Shown: positions 8,736-19,155, counted from the first letter of the stretch. The stretch is DNA of 64,000 nucleotides from Dyadobacter sp. CY312 (GCF_021390535.1 NZ_JAJUXG010000001.1:682001-746000); one strand, 5' to 3'. The notes: generated by a model from the letters alone, not told the origin. Program-made: numbers and translations.

Positions 8736-11006
8736 ATGAAGAACATACGCAACGTACTATTCTACACAATTACAATCGGAGCACTTTCGGGACTGCTTTA
8801 CTGGTTTATCACCCAGGGACAATTACTCGAAAATCCTGAAATTGCATTAAACAAAAAAGGACAAAACCTTTCTTCATTTGACCAGTTTACCGATACGCTT
8901 TTCCACGATCTTACCAATCCGCTTGCCATCCTTTTACTTCAAATCATCACCATCATTCTCACTGCGCGGATATTTGGCTGGTTTTGTAAAACGATCGGGC
9001 AGCCGTCGGTTATCGGTGAAATCGCGGCAGGTATATTTCTTGGTCCTTCGGTAGTCGGTATTTTCTTTCCCGAATTTTCTGGATTCCTTTTTCCCCTAAA
9101 ATCCCTTGGTAATCTTCAATTCCTGAGCCAGATCGGGCTGATCCTATTTATGTTTATCATAGGCATGGAGCTCGATCTTAAAATCCTGAAAACCAAAGCA
9201 CAGGAGGCAATCGTTATCAGTCACGCCAGCATTATATTGCCATTTGCACTAGGAGTCGGTCTTGCCCTGTTTATGTACCAGGACTTTGCTCCCGAAGGCA
9301 TCAATTTCCTTTCCTTCGCTTTATTTATTGGTATTGCGCTGAGTATCACTGCCTTCCCGGTGCTCGCACGTATAGTACAGGAGCGTGGGTTGTCCAAAAC
9401 CAAACTCGGCATGATGGTGATTACCTGCGCCGCCACTGACGACATCACGGCATGGTGCATTTTGGCTGCCGTTATAGCCATTGTAAAGGCTGGTTCATTC
9501 GTAAGCTCCGTTTATACCATTCTGCTTGCCCTGGCCTACGTTTTCTTTATGCTGAACGTGGTAAAACCCTTTCTCAAAAGAATCGGCGATCATTACAGCT
9601 ACAAGGAAGGACTGACAAAACCTGTTGTCGGGGTCTTTTTCCTGATGCTCATGGGTTCTGCCTATTGCACCGAGGTAATTGGTATTCATGCACTTTTCGG
9701 CGCTTTTATGGCTGGTGTGATCATGCCTGACAATACCAATTTCAGAAATATATTCATTGAAAAAGTGGAAGACGTTTCGATGGTATTGTTGCTACCGTTA
9801 TTCTTTGTTTTTACAGGATTAAGAACACAAATCGGACTGATCAATGATCCCTATTTATGGCAGATAACAGGCTGGATTATTGCAGCTGCTGTCATTGGGA
9901 AATTTGTCGGCAGCGCACTTGCAGCCCGATTTGTACAACAGAGCTGGCGTGATAGTCTTATTATAGGCTCACTCATGAACACCCGCGGGCTTATGGAACT
10001 CGTTGTACTGAATATCGGCTATGACATTGGCGTTCTTTCTCCCGAAATCTTCGCTATGATGGTGATCATGGCACTTGCTACTACTTGTATGACAGGTCCG
10101 GCGCTGGATCTCATTGATAAGTTGATGCCGGAAACAAAATCCGAAGGGGGAAACGATGTGATGCCGAAATTGGGATTTTCTATTTTGATGGCTTTTGCCA
10201 GTCCTTTTGGAGGAAGAAAAATGCTGCGGCTGGCAAACTACTTTCTCAGTCCCGATTCAGATAAGAAGATGACTGCATTGCATCTTTCGCCAAGCAGCTA
10301 TCTCAACCAGGTAAATACAGAGGAATACCAGTATGAGACTTTCAAGCCAATTATCGAAGAGGCCGACAAACTGCAATTGCCTGTCACTACCTTATTTAAG
10401 CCTTCTCAGGATATTGAACACGATATTATCGAAACTGCAAACACGGGTGGCTACGACCTGTTGCTGATGGGAATTGGGCATAGTGTTTTTGAAGGCACTA
10501 TTCTTGGTAAAGTGCTGGGAATCACCACCAAAATTATCAGTCCGGTAAGGCTATTTGATACCATTACGGGAAAGGAGAAACTGTTTCATAAAGATATTTT
10601 CGATGAGCGAACCAGTCATGTGATCAAATCCGTGAAGGTGCCCGTCGCATTGTTTATTGAGAAAAATATGACTAAAACCGAGCAGGTGTTTATTCCCCTA
10701 TTCGCGCCTGATGACATATTCCTGCTCAATTTTGCTATCAGAATGGCGGCCAATCCTGACATCCAAATTACAATTATGGATCCTTCGGGTTTGCTGAATC
10801 AACTCACATCACTACAAGAGGCGGTAGGTAAAATGGAAGAATCGGCTCCGGGCCGAGTAACACTGCACAGCGAAAAAGCCCTGGAAAAGGATTTCCTGCA
10901 ACAACAGGATCTGATGATGATAAGCTACCTGAGCTGGAAGCAGGCCGTTGAGTCACACAGTTTATGGCTTTCATTTTCTCCCTCCGTTTTGGTTATTCGT
11001 GGCTAA
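8736..11006 (+). CDS. Cation/proton antiporter (CPA2, Kef-type) with C-terminal USP-like region
   Basis: A 756-residue inner-membrane exchanger. After an N-terminal hydrophobic segment and a periplasmic stretch (about 30-60), residues about 65-460 contain the 12-TM Na+/H+ exchanger domain: GEIAAGIFLGPSVVG, LILFMFIIGMELDL, ALSITAFPVLARI and CAATDDITAW, the last with the Asp pair expected at the ion site. Residues about 500-756 are soluble and resemble tandem universal-stress-type domains (LLLMGIGHSVFEGTILG), as in many bacterial CPA2 proteins. The role is probably K+ or Na+ efflux in exchange for protons, with the cytoplasmic tail regulating the pore. The following transporter-HEAT-CNB gene starts 92 bp downstream in the same direction, so co-transcription is possible. 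Specificity cannot be read from the sequence. Confidence 0.9.
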   Translation: MKNIRNVLFYTITIGALSGLLYWFITQGQLLENPEIALNKKGQNLSSFDQFTDTLFHDLTNPLAILLLQIITIILTARIFGWFCKTIGQPSVIGEIAAGIFLGPSVVGIFFPEFSGFLFPLKSLGNLQFLSQIGLILFMFIIGMELDLKILKTKAQEAIVISHASIILPFALGVGLALFMYQDFAPEGINFLSFALFIGIALSITAFPVLARIVQERGLSKTKLGMMVITCAATDDITAWCILAAVIAIVKAGSFVSSVYTILLALAYVFFMLNVVKPFLKRIGDHYSYKEGLTKPVVGVFFLMLMGSAYCTEVIGIHALFGAFMAGVIMPDNTNFRNIFIEKVEDVSMVLLLPLFFVFTGLRTQIGLINDPYLWQITGWIIAAAVIGKFVGSALAARFVQQSWRDSLIIGSLMNTRGLMELVVLNIGYDIGVLSPEIFAMMVIMALATTCMTGPALDLIDKLMPETKSEGGNDVMPKLGFSILMAFASPFGGRKMLRLANYFLSPDSDKKMTALHLSPSSYLNQVNTEEYQYETFKPIIEEADKLQLPVTTLFKPSQDIEHDIIETANTGGYDLLLMGIGHSVFEGTILGKVLGITTKIISPVRLFDTITGKEKLFHKDIFDERTSHVIKSVKVPVALFIEKNMTKTEQVFIPLFAPDDIFLLNFAIRMAANPDIQITIMDPSGLLNQLTSLQEAVGKMEESAPGRVTLHSEKALEKDFLQQQDLMMISYLSWKQAVESHSLWLSFSPSVLVIRG

Positions 11007-11098
11007 CACATGATTTTTCCTCTCAGATATCTCTTTGAGTTTTTAAAAGGAAGAATTAGTGCTTATTTTACGGTAATGACGACAGCATTTTAAACTAT

Positions 11099-14000
11099 AT
11101 GACATCCATCAAGAGCGGGATTTTAGCCAAGATAAATAAACAGACATTACTTTTTTTCCTGCATAACTTTTTCATAAACGTAGGAACAACCCTTGTTTAT
11201 GTTTCAGCCAATGTTCTTTTATTAGAAAATCACCCCGAATATTCATTGCCAATAGCCTACATCGCAGCAGCGCTTACGGTAATGGCCGCCGGAAAAATTT
11301 ACGAATATTACGAGCACCATCTTGTGCTGCGAAGGCTGAGCCTCGGTACCATGCTTGCATCGCTGTTTATGGTTCTGGCGGTGATGATTCTACTTTGGCT
11401 TGGTCATGGAATTGCCACAGCTATTGCCATTATGGTGGGTTATAGAGTGATATATCTGCTGATCAATCTTGAATTCTGGGGACTTTCCGCACTGGTGTTC
11501 GATGTGCGCCAGAGTAAAAGGCTATTCAGTGTGATTGGCTCGGGAGATATGCCTGCCAAAGCCCTCGGTGCTGTTTTAGCCGTGCTTATACATTCCCCAT
11601 CAGTACTGATGATCCTGCTGATGATCTCCCTGGTATTTTTCGCACTGGCTTTTTATACACAAATTCTCACATTCAGACATACCGAAATCCCGAACCCGCA
11701 TCACGCCAGACCGCGCCAAACCATCTTTTCTGATTCCAAACTGGTTCAGAAATACTTTGGAGGCAACAAATTGCTTACGGCATTATGCCTTGGAATGGTG
11801 GCTGTGGCAGCCGCTGCAACCTGGATCGAGTATCATTTTTTTGTAAATGTCAAATACAAATTTCACAGCCAGCACGACGTCATTGTCTTTGTTGGTTCAT
11901 TGCTAACAGGCACATATCTGGTCAGCACGTTTGTAAAGGTTCTTTTTTCTGGTAAAACAGTAGAACGTTTTGGTGTGAAATACACGCTCTATCTACTGCC
12001 CCTGACTACCGTTCTGGTTTCTCTGGGCTTGCTGGTGTCGTCCTATTTCAGAAAAGACGAGCCTTCACTTCTGGTTTATTATTGTGCGGCTTACCTCCTG
12101 TTCGAAATTGTCCGCAGAACCATTTTTGATCCGGTATTTTTGGTTTTATTCCAGCCATTGTCAACCAAAAACCGTTTGAAAGGACATACCCTTGCCAAGG
12201 GATTTTACGAGCCTCTGGGTATGTTAATCGCCGGTGTTCTGCTCTGGCTTATATACACCAACAAGCTCTCGGATATCAGCCTTACTTTTGACCTTTCCCT
12301 GCTATTTGCCCTTGCCGCCCTCTTCATTTTCCGCAAGGCATATCGTGCCTATACGCTCGAATTAAAGAGTGCTATAAGTAAAAGATTTATAAGGAGCGGA
12401 GAGCTCCCCGCTCCTGCCGAAGCACTGCCGATCATTACAGAAAACCTCAAAAGTGAACGAAAAGAAGAGGTGATTAACGCAATTGACTGGCTTGCACGAA
12501 ACAGTGAACCTACTTTAAGACAGAGCATGGACTCTTTACTTAAAAATCCGTTTGTACAGGTGCGATTCAAGGCACTTGAAGCACTTTCGGCCATGGAAAA
12601 ACCAGAACTGAGTCCGTTCTTTTTCCTTTACATCGAGTCTGAACCCGACACAGCCTGTCAAACTCTTGCAGTGCGCATTTCATCTTCAAAGCTCTCGGAC
12701 GAAAAGCTCTCGCGATACCTTGCTCACGCCGATCCTGATATTGTAAAGGGTGCGATCATTGGTTGCTGGGAAGCCGGCAAATCCCTGTCGCTGGTTCATG
12801 GCACATTGCGCAGATTACTGGCTTCTTCAAATGAAGCATCTCAGAAAATTGCTCTCTCATGCCTGAGTATTATCGGAATAGAGACGCATGAATCGGCAAT
12901 AAAACAATTACTTTCCAATAGCTCCGACACCGTAAAAGCACAGGCGATGGAAGTCCTGATTTCCCAATCGCCGCAAACACTAACCGAGGATATCAAACCA
13001 TACCTGTCGGGCTTCCTATCCAGGTCGGTTATAAATGCACTTATTAAATCAGGAGATGCCGGAAATTATGTATTAAATCAATGGCTTGACTCCGATCACT
13101 CCGGCAAAAAGATCAACGATCTGGTCAGAGTTGCTGAAAAAAATCAGTCTGCTTTTCTGCAACAAACCCTATTTGATCTTTTAGAAAGTATATATCTAAA
13201 TAAAAGTTCAATACATTTAAATCATATTAATAGTTCTTTACATTTATCTGCGCTAAAATCTCTGTCAAATTATTCATTAACTACTGAACAGAAGCAACTT
13301 GCGACAAATTTCATCAATGTTGAGATTCTCAAATCTTATCGGCTTCTGGGAGAAATTGAAACTGCCGGTGACGATATCACCTGGCAGAATGCGCTCGAAT
13401 ATGAATTGAATCTAACCAGTCAAAGGTTGTTTTATATTTTCATGATGCTCTATGACAAAGAGTCTGTTCAAAATGCGTGGAAAGGAATAAGGCATGCATC
13501 CAAAGAAAAAAGAGCCAATTCTCTTGAAATGATTGAGAGTCTTTTGCCACGTACGCTGTATCCCGTTCTGCATGCTTTATTTGAAGACATCAACATTGCC
13601 AGAAAGCGCGAAGTTCTTCGGCAGTACATTGGTGAAGAAAATGAGCAAACTACTTTTGTCGACACCATACTTAGCGAGCAAACACGCGGTTTTACGGTAT
13701 GGACGATTGCACTGGCAATACAAAAGCTGCCCAACGGGTCGGTGCTGTCTTCAAGCCTTCTGAACAATGCTGTTAGTCTGATCCGAGAAACGGCCAGACT
13801 AAAATCAGACGTTTCTCAACCAACTTCCCAATTTGACATTACCCCTGAAAAAGATATGAAACACGCAGAAGCCGCCGCACAAATTTCCGAAATGGAACGG
13901 ATCATCGTCTTAAAAAATACTCAGCTGTTTTCTCATACGCCCGAAAATGTACTGAGTTCTATTGCTCCTATTATGAAAGAAGTGACGTATGCGGAATCGC

Positions 14001-14317
14001 AGGAAATATTTGCAAAAGGAGACCTGGGTGATAGCATGTACATTATTTATGCGGGTGAAGTTGGCATTTACGATGGAGCAAAACAGCTTGCCCTTTTCGA
14101 CAAAGGAGAAATATTTGGTGAACTTGCACTGCTGGACACGGAACCAAGATCGGCTACAACCATCGCGGAATCCGATGTATTATTATTTCGTATCGATCAG
14201 GAAGACTTCTTTGAACTGATGGAAGAACGTGACGAAATTCTTAGAAATGTACTTCGTATACTTTGCCAGCGGATCAGGGTGCAGAACGAAAAAATGAGAC
14301 TGTTGAGCGTCAAATAG
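11099..14317 (+). CDS. Transporter-like membrane domain, HEAT repeats and C-terminal cyclic-nucleotide-binding domain
   Basis: A 1072-residue fusion. Residues about 15-420 hold some 12 hydrophobic segments arranged like MFS or ATP/ADP-translocase (NTT) carriers. Residues about 440-760 are helical repeats of the HEAT type (VRFKALEALSAMEKPEL, VKAQAMEVLISQ). Residues about 940-1072 are a Crp-type cyclic-nucleotide-binding domain: SMYIIYAGEVGIYDG, then the phosphate-binding cassette GEIFGELALLDTEPRSATT, with the cassette Glu at residue 1008 and Arg at 1017 both present, so ligand binding is plausible. The protein could be a membrane carrier or scaffold gated by cAMP or a similar nucleotide; a REC-cyclase gene lies 1 kb downstream on the other strand. 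The transported substrate is unknown. Confidence 0.85.
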   Translation: MTSIKSGILAKINKQTLLFFLHNFFINVGTTLVYVSANVLLLENHPEYSLPIAYIAAALTVMAAGKIYEYYEHHLVLRRLSLGTMLASLFMVLAVMILLWLGHGIATAIAIMVGYRVIYLLINLEFWGLSALVFDVRQSKRLFSVIGSGDMPAKALGAVLAVLIHSPSVLMILLMISLVFFALAFYTQILTFRHTEIPNPHHARPRQTIFSDSKLVQKYFGGNKLLTALCLGMVAVAAAATWIEYHFFVNVKYKFHSQHDVIVFVGSLLTGTYLVSTFVKVLFSGKTVERFGVKYTLYLLPLTTVLVSLGLLVSSYFRKDEPSLLVYYCAAYLLFEIVRRTIFDPVFLVLFQPLSTKNRLKGHTLAKGFYEPLGMLIAGVLLWLIYTNKLSDISLTFDLSLLFALAALFIFRKAYRAYTLELKSAISKRFIRSGELPAPAEALPIITENLKSERKEEVINAIDWLARNSEPTLRQSMDSLLKNPFVQVRFKALEALSAMEKPELSPFFFLYIESEPDTACQTLAVRISSSKLSDEKLSRYLAHADPDIVKGAIIGCWEAGKSLSLVHGTLRRLLASSNEASQKIALSCLSIIGIETHESAIKQLLSNSSDTVKAQAMEVLISQSPQTLTEDIKPYLSGFLSRSVINALIKSGDAGNYVLNQWLDSDHSGKKINDLVRVAEKNQSAFLQQTLFDLLESIYLNKSSIHLNHINSSLHLSALKSLSNYSLTTEQKQLATNFINVEILKSYRLLGEIETAGDDITWQNALEYELNLTSQRLFYIFMMLYDKESVQNAWKGIRHASKEKRANSLEMIESLLPRTLYPVLHALFEDINIARKREVLRQYIGEENEQTTFVDTILSEQTRGFTVWTIALAIQKLPNGSVLSSSLLNNAVSLIRETARLKSDVSQPTSQFDITPEKDMKHAEAAAQISEMERIIVLKNTQLFSHTPENVLSSIAPIMKEVTYAESQEIFAKGDLGDSMYIIYAGEVGIYDGAKQLALFDKGEIFGELALLDTEPRSATTIAESDVLLFRIDQEDFFELMEERDEILRNVLRILCQRIRVQNEKMRLLSVK

Positions 14318-14692
14318 AAATGCTTGTCAGATTGAGTACAACCGGGTCGCCGGTGCGATGACGCCTAAAATGCTTGTCAGATTGAGCGGAGTCGAAATCC
14401 GGGGAACTATGTAAGCTCCTACTAACCAACCATTTGAAAAATACGTTGACGGTAACGGAGTCGAAGTGCGAGCAAACAAGTATAAATTATTACTAATAAG
14501 TCACTTACATCACAGCCCGTGCTTCGACCGGACCGGCTGCCGCTCCGCTGCCATTGACACATTTATAAAGTACTGATTATCAATGATCCTAATTTGGTCG
14601 CCCGGGTTTCGACTCCGCTCAACCTGACACAGATCATGTCATTCTCAAAGAGCTTGTCGAGCACGAAATAGTTACTCAGCATCACAACTGCT
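14318..14692. repeat. Intergenic repeat region with direct and inverted copies
   Basis: This 375-bp gap between two convergent genes has no ORF but is full of repeats. A 19-bp direct repeat (AAATGCTTGTCAGATTGAG) occurs at 14318-14336 and 14368-14386. A 28-nt arm at 14376-14403 (contains GAGCGGAGTCGAAA) pairs with 14601-14628 with 26 of 28 matches, so a large hairpin is possible. An 18-bp segment at 14340-14357 (AACCGGGTCGCCGGTGCG) recurs in opposite orientation at 22946-22963. The motif TTTCGACTCCGCTCAACCTGAC looks like a dispersed Bacteroidota intergenic repeat rather than a CRISPR or an insertion sequence. Confidence 0.85.
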
Positions 14693-15289
14693 TTAAGCGT
14701 CATTTTTCACTTTACTAAATACCATTAATTCCTGTAAATGCTTTTGCTTGACATTGCCTCTATTCCTTCGGGAAGTATCTGTCTTGTATTCATGAGCGCT
14801 TAGAAATTCTATCTGTCTGGCGTTCCAGGTTTGCAGGTCGGCCACCAATCCGCGGTGGGTTAGCTCCTTAAAAAGTGTATCGCCAATTGCTTTGAAATCG
14901 TCCCGACCAAGGTAATCCAGATCGGCGTCACAAAGGATTTCTTCCAAATGTGTTTTAGGATTTTGGGGGATTTTTGTGGCCATAATCATACCGCAAATCA
15001 TTTGGATCTGATCGGCTGTATATCCAAAACCAGGAAGGACTTCCGATGCAATCCGACAGCCTTCCTCTTCATGATCTTTGTATTTGTAGATGAATCCGCT
15101 GTCATGATACAGGGCGGCGGTTCTAAGCAGATCGAGTGATTCGGAATCCGTAACCGATTCCTGAGCCGCAATGGAAAGCGCTGCCCATGTCACATCCAGA
15201 ACATGGTGAACGCCATGATAAAAAAGATCCTGCGGCAGATCTTTCTCCAACTTTGCCAGAATAAACTCCCCAGCTGCGGCTGTGTTCAT
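14693..15289 (-). CDS. HD-domain phosphohydrolase (stand-alone)
   Basis: A 198-residue soluble HD-superfamily protein. Metal-ligand motifs are in the usual order: His in YHGVHHVLDV, the HD pair in AALYHDSGF, His in DHEEEGCRIA and Asp in EILCDADLDYLG. HD proteins of this kind hydrolyse phosphate esters, often of nucleotides or cyclic nucleotides; the substrate here is unknown. It is clearly related to the N-terminal half of the HD-Pycsar protein at 21609-22844: both share the pattern ATxxPQxPxxxLEEIxCDADL and a final HxxKT segment. It is the last gene of the minus-strand set DUF4269, kinase, regulator, REC-cyclase, HD, with 87 bp to the cyclase gene, which suggests a link to cyclic-nucleotide turnover. 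Confidence 0.88.
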   Translation of the reverse strand: MNTAAAGEFILAKLEKDLPQDLFYHGVHHVLDVTWAALSIAAQESVTDSESLDLLRTAALYHDSGFIYKYKDHEEEGCRIASEVLPGFGYTADQIQMICGMIMATKIPQNPKTHLEEILCDADLDYLGRDDFKAIGDTLFKELTHRGLVADLQTWNARQIEFLSAHEYKTDTSRRNRGNVKQKHLQELMVFSKVKNDA

Positions 15290-15376
15290 TACTCAGAAAA
15301 TTTACATTTTATTTCCTTACTACCGTTCAAACCGACCTGCGCGGCCCGATAAAAATCGTTCAGACCGGATTTCTCA

Positions 15377-16423
15377 CTATTCCACAACTTCATAAACCCG
15401 AACCGGTTTCGCCTTATTTTTAAGACTAACCTCTTCGATCAGATTACATTTGAAGGCCTCCTTTATTTGAAGATAGGAAGACTCTGGCACAACGACCTGC
15501 CCCGGTTTCGCAATGGATTGCAGACGTTGCGCAACGTTCACCACATCGCCTATAACCGTGTAATCCAACCTTTTAAGTGCCGCCGAACCAATGTTACCCG
15601 ACACCATTTCCCCGGAATTGATCCCGATCGCCACCTTGGGAAAGTATTCCGACTGATCAGATAATTTCTCTTCAAAATTATTAATCTGGTTTCGTACAGC
15701 CAGACTGGATTCCACCGCCCGGTCGAGATGATACTCACCACGAAAAACGGCCATAACTGCATCGCCCATAAACTTATCGACCAAGCCTCCCTGCGCAATA
15801 ATTTCCTTAACCATTACATCAAAATACTTATTGATCAGTCTCACGACGTGATCTGCCGGCTCTTTTTCCGAAATGGAAGTGAAGCCACACATATCCATAA
15901 AGACAACGGTAGCTTCAATGTTTTCGCTCACCATCAGTGATTTGCCAAAAGTATCCTGGGTCATGAACTGAAGCACAGAAGAGTCGACGTACATTCTCAA
16001 AATATCATTTTCGCGAACGGCTTTAAGCGTTTCTTTCAGCTGAGCTACGTATTTAAGGGTCTTTTCCATCGTCACCTCCAGATCCTTGAAATCAATCGGT
16101 TTTGTAAGGAAATCGTACGCTCCGCGGTTCATGGCGGTGCGAATATTGTCCATATCACCATAGGCAGACACGATTACCGATTTGAGCAGCGGACTAACCT
16201 CTCCCAGCCTGATCAGCAGCGTTAGGCCGTCCATTTCCGGCATGTTGATATCGCTCAGCACCATATCTACGTCTGGATTTGCTTCCAGCGTTTCCAATGC
16301 TTTTACGCCATTTTCGGCAAAAATGAATTCGTATTCCTGTTCACGAATCTGTCTTCTGAACTTCTGTTTGATCAGCAATTGAAGGTCAGCTTCGTCGTCA
16401 ACTACAAGTATTTTAGCTTTCAT
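15377..16423 (-). CDS. Response regulator with class III adenylate cyclase output domain
   Basis: 348 residues. Residues 1-125 are a receiver domain ([10 protein letters not shown], phosphoacceptor Asp58 in [11 protein letters not shown], Lys at KPI about 108). A short coiled linker leads to a class III nucleotide cyclase domain (170-348). The residues needed for activity are present: metal Asp177 (FMDMCGFT) and Asp221 ([11 protein letters not shown]), the purine-reading pair Lys217 and Thr289 (YTVIGD), and transition-state Asn296 and Arg300 (VVNVAQRL). The Lys/Thr pair is that of class IIIb adenylate cyclases, so cAMP is the expected product. The likely input is the histidine kinase encoded two genes upstream in the same set (gaps of 45 and 40 bp). 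No membrane segment is present, so it should be cytoplasmic. Confidence 0.93.
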   Translation of the reverse strand: MKAKILVVDDEADLQLLIKQKFRRQIREQEYEFIFAENGVKALETLEANPDVDMVLSDINMPEMDGLTLLIRLGEVSPLLKSVIVSAYGDMDNIRTAMNRGAYDFLTKPIDFKDLEVTMEKTLKYVAQLKETLKAVRENDILRMYVDSSVLQFMTQDTFGKSLMVSENIEATVVFMDMCGFTSISEKEPADHVVRLINKYFDVMVKEIIAQGGLVDKFMGDAVMAVFRGEYHLDRAVESSLAVRNQINNFEEKLSDQSEYFPKVAIGINSGEMVSGNIGSAALKRLDYTVIGDVVNVAQRLQSIAKPGQVVVPESSYLQIKEAFKCNLIEEVSLKNKAKPVRVYEVVE

Positions 16424-16468
16424 AAGGTTTTTTCACACAATCTCTCAGGCCGGTAGCGACCTCGTATT

Positions 16469-16846
16469 TCAATTATTCACCAACAGCAATTTCTCTTTCA
16501 ACTCAACAAAATTGACAGGTTTGGTAAGAAAATCGTCCGCTCCCAGTTTCATAGCTTCATCATGATTTTTACTGTCGCCATAAGCTGTTATCATCATCAC
16601 CTGTGGCGGAGCCGCGGGAAAATCAGTACGTATGGATTTCAGAAGTTCGATTCCGCTCATTCCCGGCATATTGATGTCCGATAGGATCATCACTACTTCC
16701 GAAGGATGCTTTGCCAGATAAGCAAGTGCCTCTTCTCCTGAAAAAGCAAATGAAAATTCAAAAACATTACTACGTATTTCCTTTCTGAATTTCTGTTCAA
16801 AAAGCGATTTCACATCTTCCTCGTCGTCAACTACCAGTATTTTCAT
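16469..16846 (-). CDS. Single-domain response regulator
   Basis: 125 residues making up one receiver domain and nothing else. It begins [12 protein letters not shown], carries the phosphoacceptor in MILSDINMPGMSG and ends with the conserved Lys in FLTKPVNF. It closely resembles the receiver of the downstream REC-cyclase (both start with VVDDE and have [16 protein letters not shown]), so the two are probably duplicates. Such CheY-like proteins relay phosphate or act by protein contact. It lies between the kinase (40-bp gap) and the cyclase (45-bp gap) on the minus strand, so it could be a phosphate sink or a second output of the same kinase. Confidence 0.93.
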   Translation of the reverse strand: MKILVVDDEEDVKSLFEQKFRKEIRSNVFEFSFAFSGEEALAYLAKHPSEVVMILSDINMPGMSGIELLKSIRTDFPAAPPQVMMITAYGDSKNHDEAMKLGADDFLTKPVNFVELKEKLLLVNN

Positions 16847-16886
16847 ATTCTATTCTCTCAATTCTTAACTTTTCATTCTTAATTCC

Positions 16887-18188
16887 TTATTCTTCCCCAA
16901 CCGGCAAAGTAATCCTGAATTCCGTCCTTTCACCAGCAATTGAATCTACATCCAGTGTACCGCCATGACCATTTGTAACAATATCGTAACTCATGGAAAG
17001 CCCGAGTCCGGTTCCCTGTCCGGTTGGTTTGGTAGTAAAAAACGGCTGGAAGATTTTCGCTATTACATGCTCCGGCATCCCGGTTCCGTTATCCGATACA
17101 CGGATGTAAAGCTTATCAGCAAATTTTTTTGTCGAGATTTTCACCTCCGGTTTGTAATCCGAATTCGGATCTGTCTCTGCCAATTTTCTTTTCTTTTCGG
17201 CAACAGCATAAAAAGCATTGGTGAACAAATTCAGAAAAACACGTCCTAAATCTTGTGGCAGCACTTTCACTTTCCCAATGGATGCGTCAAAATCCGTTAC
17301 CAGTGCCGAATTGAATTCTTTATTTTTCGCACGTAAACCATGATACGCAAGCCGCATGTATTCATCAGCCAAGGCATTGACATCAACGGCTTCCATTTCA
17401 CCCGAAGAAGCTCTGGAGTGCTGCAACATTCCTTTCACAATGGAATCTGCACGTTTGCCGTGATGCGTGATCTTTTGTTGGTTCTGGCTCAGATCACTAA
17501 TAATTTCCTTGATATATTCCTTATCTCTTTCTCCGATGGTCGTTTTATCAATCTCTTCTTCCAGTTCCTGACAAAGCTCCACCGATACTTCCGAGAAATT
17601 ATTTACAAAATTGAGCGGATTCTGTATTTCGTGGGCAATACCGGCTGTCAACTCACCAAGTGAAGCCATCTTTTCGCTCTGTATCAGCTGGTTTTGTGTA
17701 GATTTCAGTTCCTCAATCGCTTTCTGAAGCTCCTCTTTTTGCAATGTGAGTTCATAGGTTCTTTCCGCTACGAGGTATTCCAGCGATTCTTTCTGAGCCT
17801 TACTTTCTTTCTCTTCCTGCAATCTTTCTTCCCTTTCTTTCAACAGAATTTTTTGTTGCTTTCTCGCATAAAACCAGATAATGAAACACAGTGCAAATGC
17901 AAAAAACCTGATCGCAGTAAAGTAATCGTCATACTCGCCATGGAAAGCCGGTGCAATGGTCCTCACCAGATCACTTAGAATTGATACTGCTACAAAAGGA
18001 ATGATCGACTGCACAACCCCTCTTACAGAATAGAATTCTTCGTTTTTATAAATTGTAAAGATCAGCAAGATCATGAATGGATGCCAAACCCAGCCATACC
18101 AATCTGGAGTACTTGCAACGTAATAGGTACTCATCAAGGCTATTGAGACATATTTGGCATAATCCAAAATCTTATCCCAATACGGCAT
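16887..18188 (-). CDS. Membrane sensor histidine kinase
   Basis: 433 residues from the ATG at 18188. Residues about 8-145 hold four or five hydrophobic segments with short loops and no recognisable periplasmic sensor domain. A coiled coil (about 145-175, [16 protein letters not shown]) joins to the HisKA dimer helix with the phospho-His at 186 ([12 protein letters not shown]). The ATPase domain follows ([36 protein letters not shown]). The frame is open to 18359, but that end is a TTG overlapping the upstream gene; an ATG also exists at 18257. I chose 18188 because AAGGAG lies just before it. The two receivers encoded directly downstream, one with a cyclase, are the obvious partners. Confidence 0.9.
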   Translation of the reverse strand: MPYWDKILDYAKYVSIALMSTYYVASTPDWYGWVWHPFMILLIFTIYKNEEFYSVRGVVQSIIPFVAVSILSDLVRTIAPAFHGEYDDYFTAIRFFAFALCFIIWFYARKQQKILLKEREERLQEEKESKAQKESLEYLVAERTYELTLQKEELQKAIEELKSTQNQLIQSEKMASLGELTAGIAHEIQNPLNFVNNFSEVSVELCQELEEEIDKTTIGERDKEYIKEIISDLSQNQQKITHHGKRADSIVKGMLQHSRASSGEMEAVDVNALADEYMRLAYHGLRAKNKEFNSALVTDFDASIGKVKVLPQDLGRVFLNLFTNAFYAVAEKKRKLAETDPNSDYKPEVKISTKKFADKLYIRVSDNGTGMPEHVIAKIFQPFFTTKPTGQGTGLGLSMSYDIVTNGHGGTLDVDSIAGERTEFRITLPVGEE

Positions 18189-18191
18189 TTT

Positions 18192-18197
18192 CTCCTT
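18192..18197 (-). promoter_or_regulatory. Ribosome binding site deciding the kinase start
   Basis: AAGGAG on the minus strand, 3 nt before the ATG at 18186-18188. The spacing is short, but this is the only Shine-Dalgarno-like match before any candidate start of the kinase gene. Confidence 0.5.
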
Positions 18198-18346
18198 GGT
18201 ATGAAGCGTAATACGAATGTGTTGGATCAGAAAAAACGAAACCAGAAAATAATCCATGTATTTAAACGTCTGCTGTGTTGGTCCTTGGTTGCAAGAATGA
18301 AAAAGCAAAGTACTTATTTTCCCCCAATATTTGTAGAACAAACTCC

Positions 18347-18895
18347 TTATGAATGCCAACCGGCCCTGATGATGTCTTGCGGATCAAATGTTAGTACAGC
18401 CTCGTATGGATCGCCTTCCAGTCCGAGTGCTTTTGCAAAAGCTGGTTCAGTTTTGTAGCCTTTCTTTTTCAGATTGACAATTTCATTTCGAAACTCTTCT
18501 CCAAGTTCAACCAGCAGACGATATTCCATCAACATGTGGCAATACCCATTTTGCTGCCGGGTTGGAATGTTTTGCCCAAATATTTCAAGTTCAAAACCAT
18601 CGATCCAAAAATTTGCTACAACTGCTTCATGAACAGCCCGATGACTTATTCTAAAATCCTTGGTGTTGCCAAAAAGTTTGCTGACTTTTTGAAGAAAGTA
18701 ATCTTTGTCTTCAGCGCAACAAACAATATCAAGGTCACTGTCAGGCAAATCAATGCCTATCGGGATGGTACCCACAAGCAGCGGGTCAAACTCCCGCAAA
18801 AGTGATAGAATACGATTTTTGGTTAGCAAATTATGAGCATGCCGCTGGCGAATATTTCCTGTTTTCAGGTATTCGATGTTGGTGAAATCTGTCAT
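18347..18895 (-). CDS. DUF4269 nucleotidyltransferase-like protein
   Basis: 182 residues from the ATG at 18895 (MTDFTNIEYLKTG). The frame is open further upstream to 19048, but that part is AT-rich and unlike the family, so it is left out. The pattern LVGTIPIGIDLPDSDLDIV is the G-(S/T)...D-x-D signature of the nucleotidyltransferase fold, and the later ELEIFGQNIPTRQQN and GYKTEPAFAKALG match DUF4269 proteins. The target and activity of this family are not known to me; by fold it could transfer a nucleotide to a small molecule or protein. It is the first gene of the minus-strand set leading into the kinase and cyclase, and is divergent from the GAF-protein gene with a 260-bp gap. Confidence 0.82.
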   Translation of the reverse strand: MTDFTNIEYLKTGNIRQRHAHNLLTKNRILSLLREFDPLLVGTIPIGIDLPDSDLDIVCCAEDKDYFLQKVSKLFGNTKDFRISHRAVHEAVVANFWIDGFELEIFGQNIPTRQQNGYCHMLMEYRLLVELGEEFRNEIVNLKKKGYKTEPAFAKALGLEGDPYEAVLTFDPQDIIRAGWHS

Positions 18896-19155
18896 TTTAA
18901 AATTGTAACCGTTTTTCACAAATAAAAACCTTACCTTAAAATATGTCAGGATTATGGCGGATCTAATAATTGGTGTAAATTTCTTTGATTTTGAGAGATT
19001 TGTAGTGAATTCTATCGTTTTAAATATTGTTGCAGTTTTAATCAACAAGGAAAACGTATGTTCCTGACCGACGTAGTAATTAAATTATGGCCAACCACTT
19101 ACATACAACCTGTTTATTGCCTGAATTTTACAAAAGTTAGAAGACCACAAGACCA

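Noticed and set aside
14318..14692. CRISPR array
   Set aside because: Repeats are only two direct copies plus inverted arms, with no regular spacer length and no cas gene nearby.
18189..18359. 57-codon N-terminal extension of the histidine kinase
   Set aside because: It begins with TTG and overlaps the DUF4269 gene; the ATG at 18188 has an AAGGAG before it.
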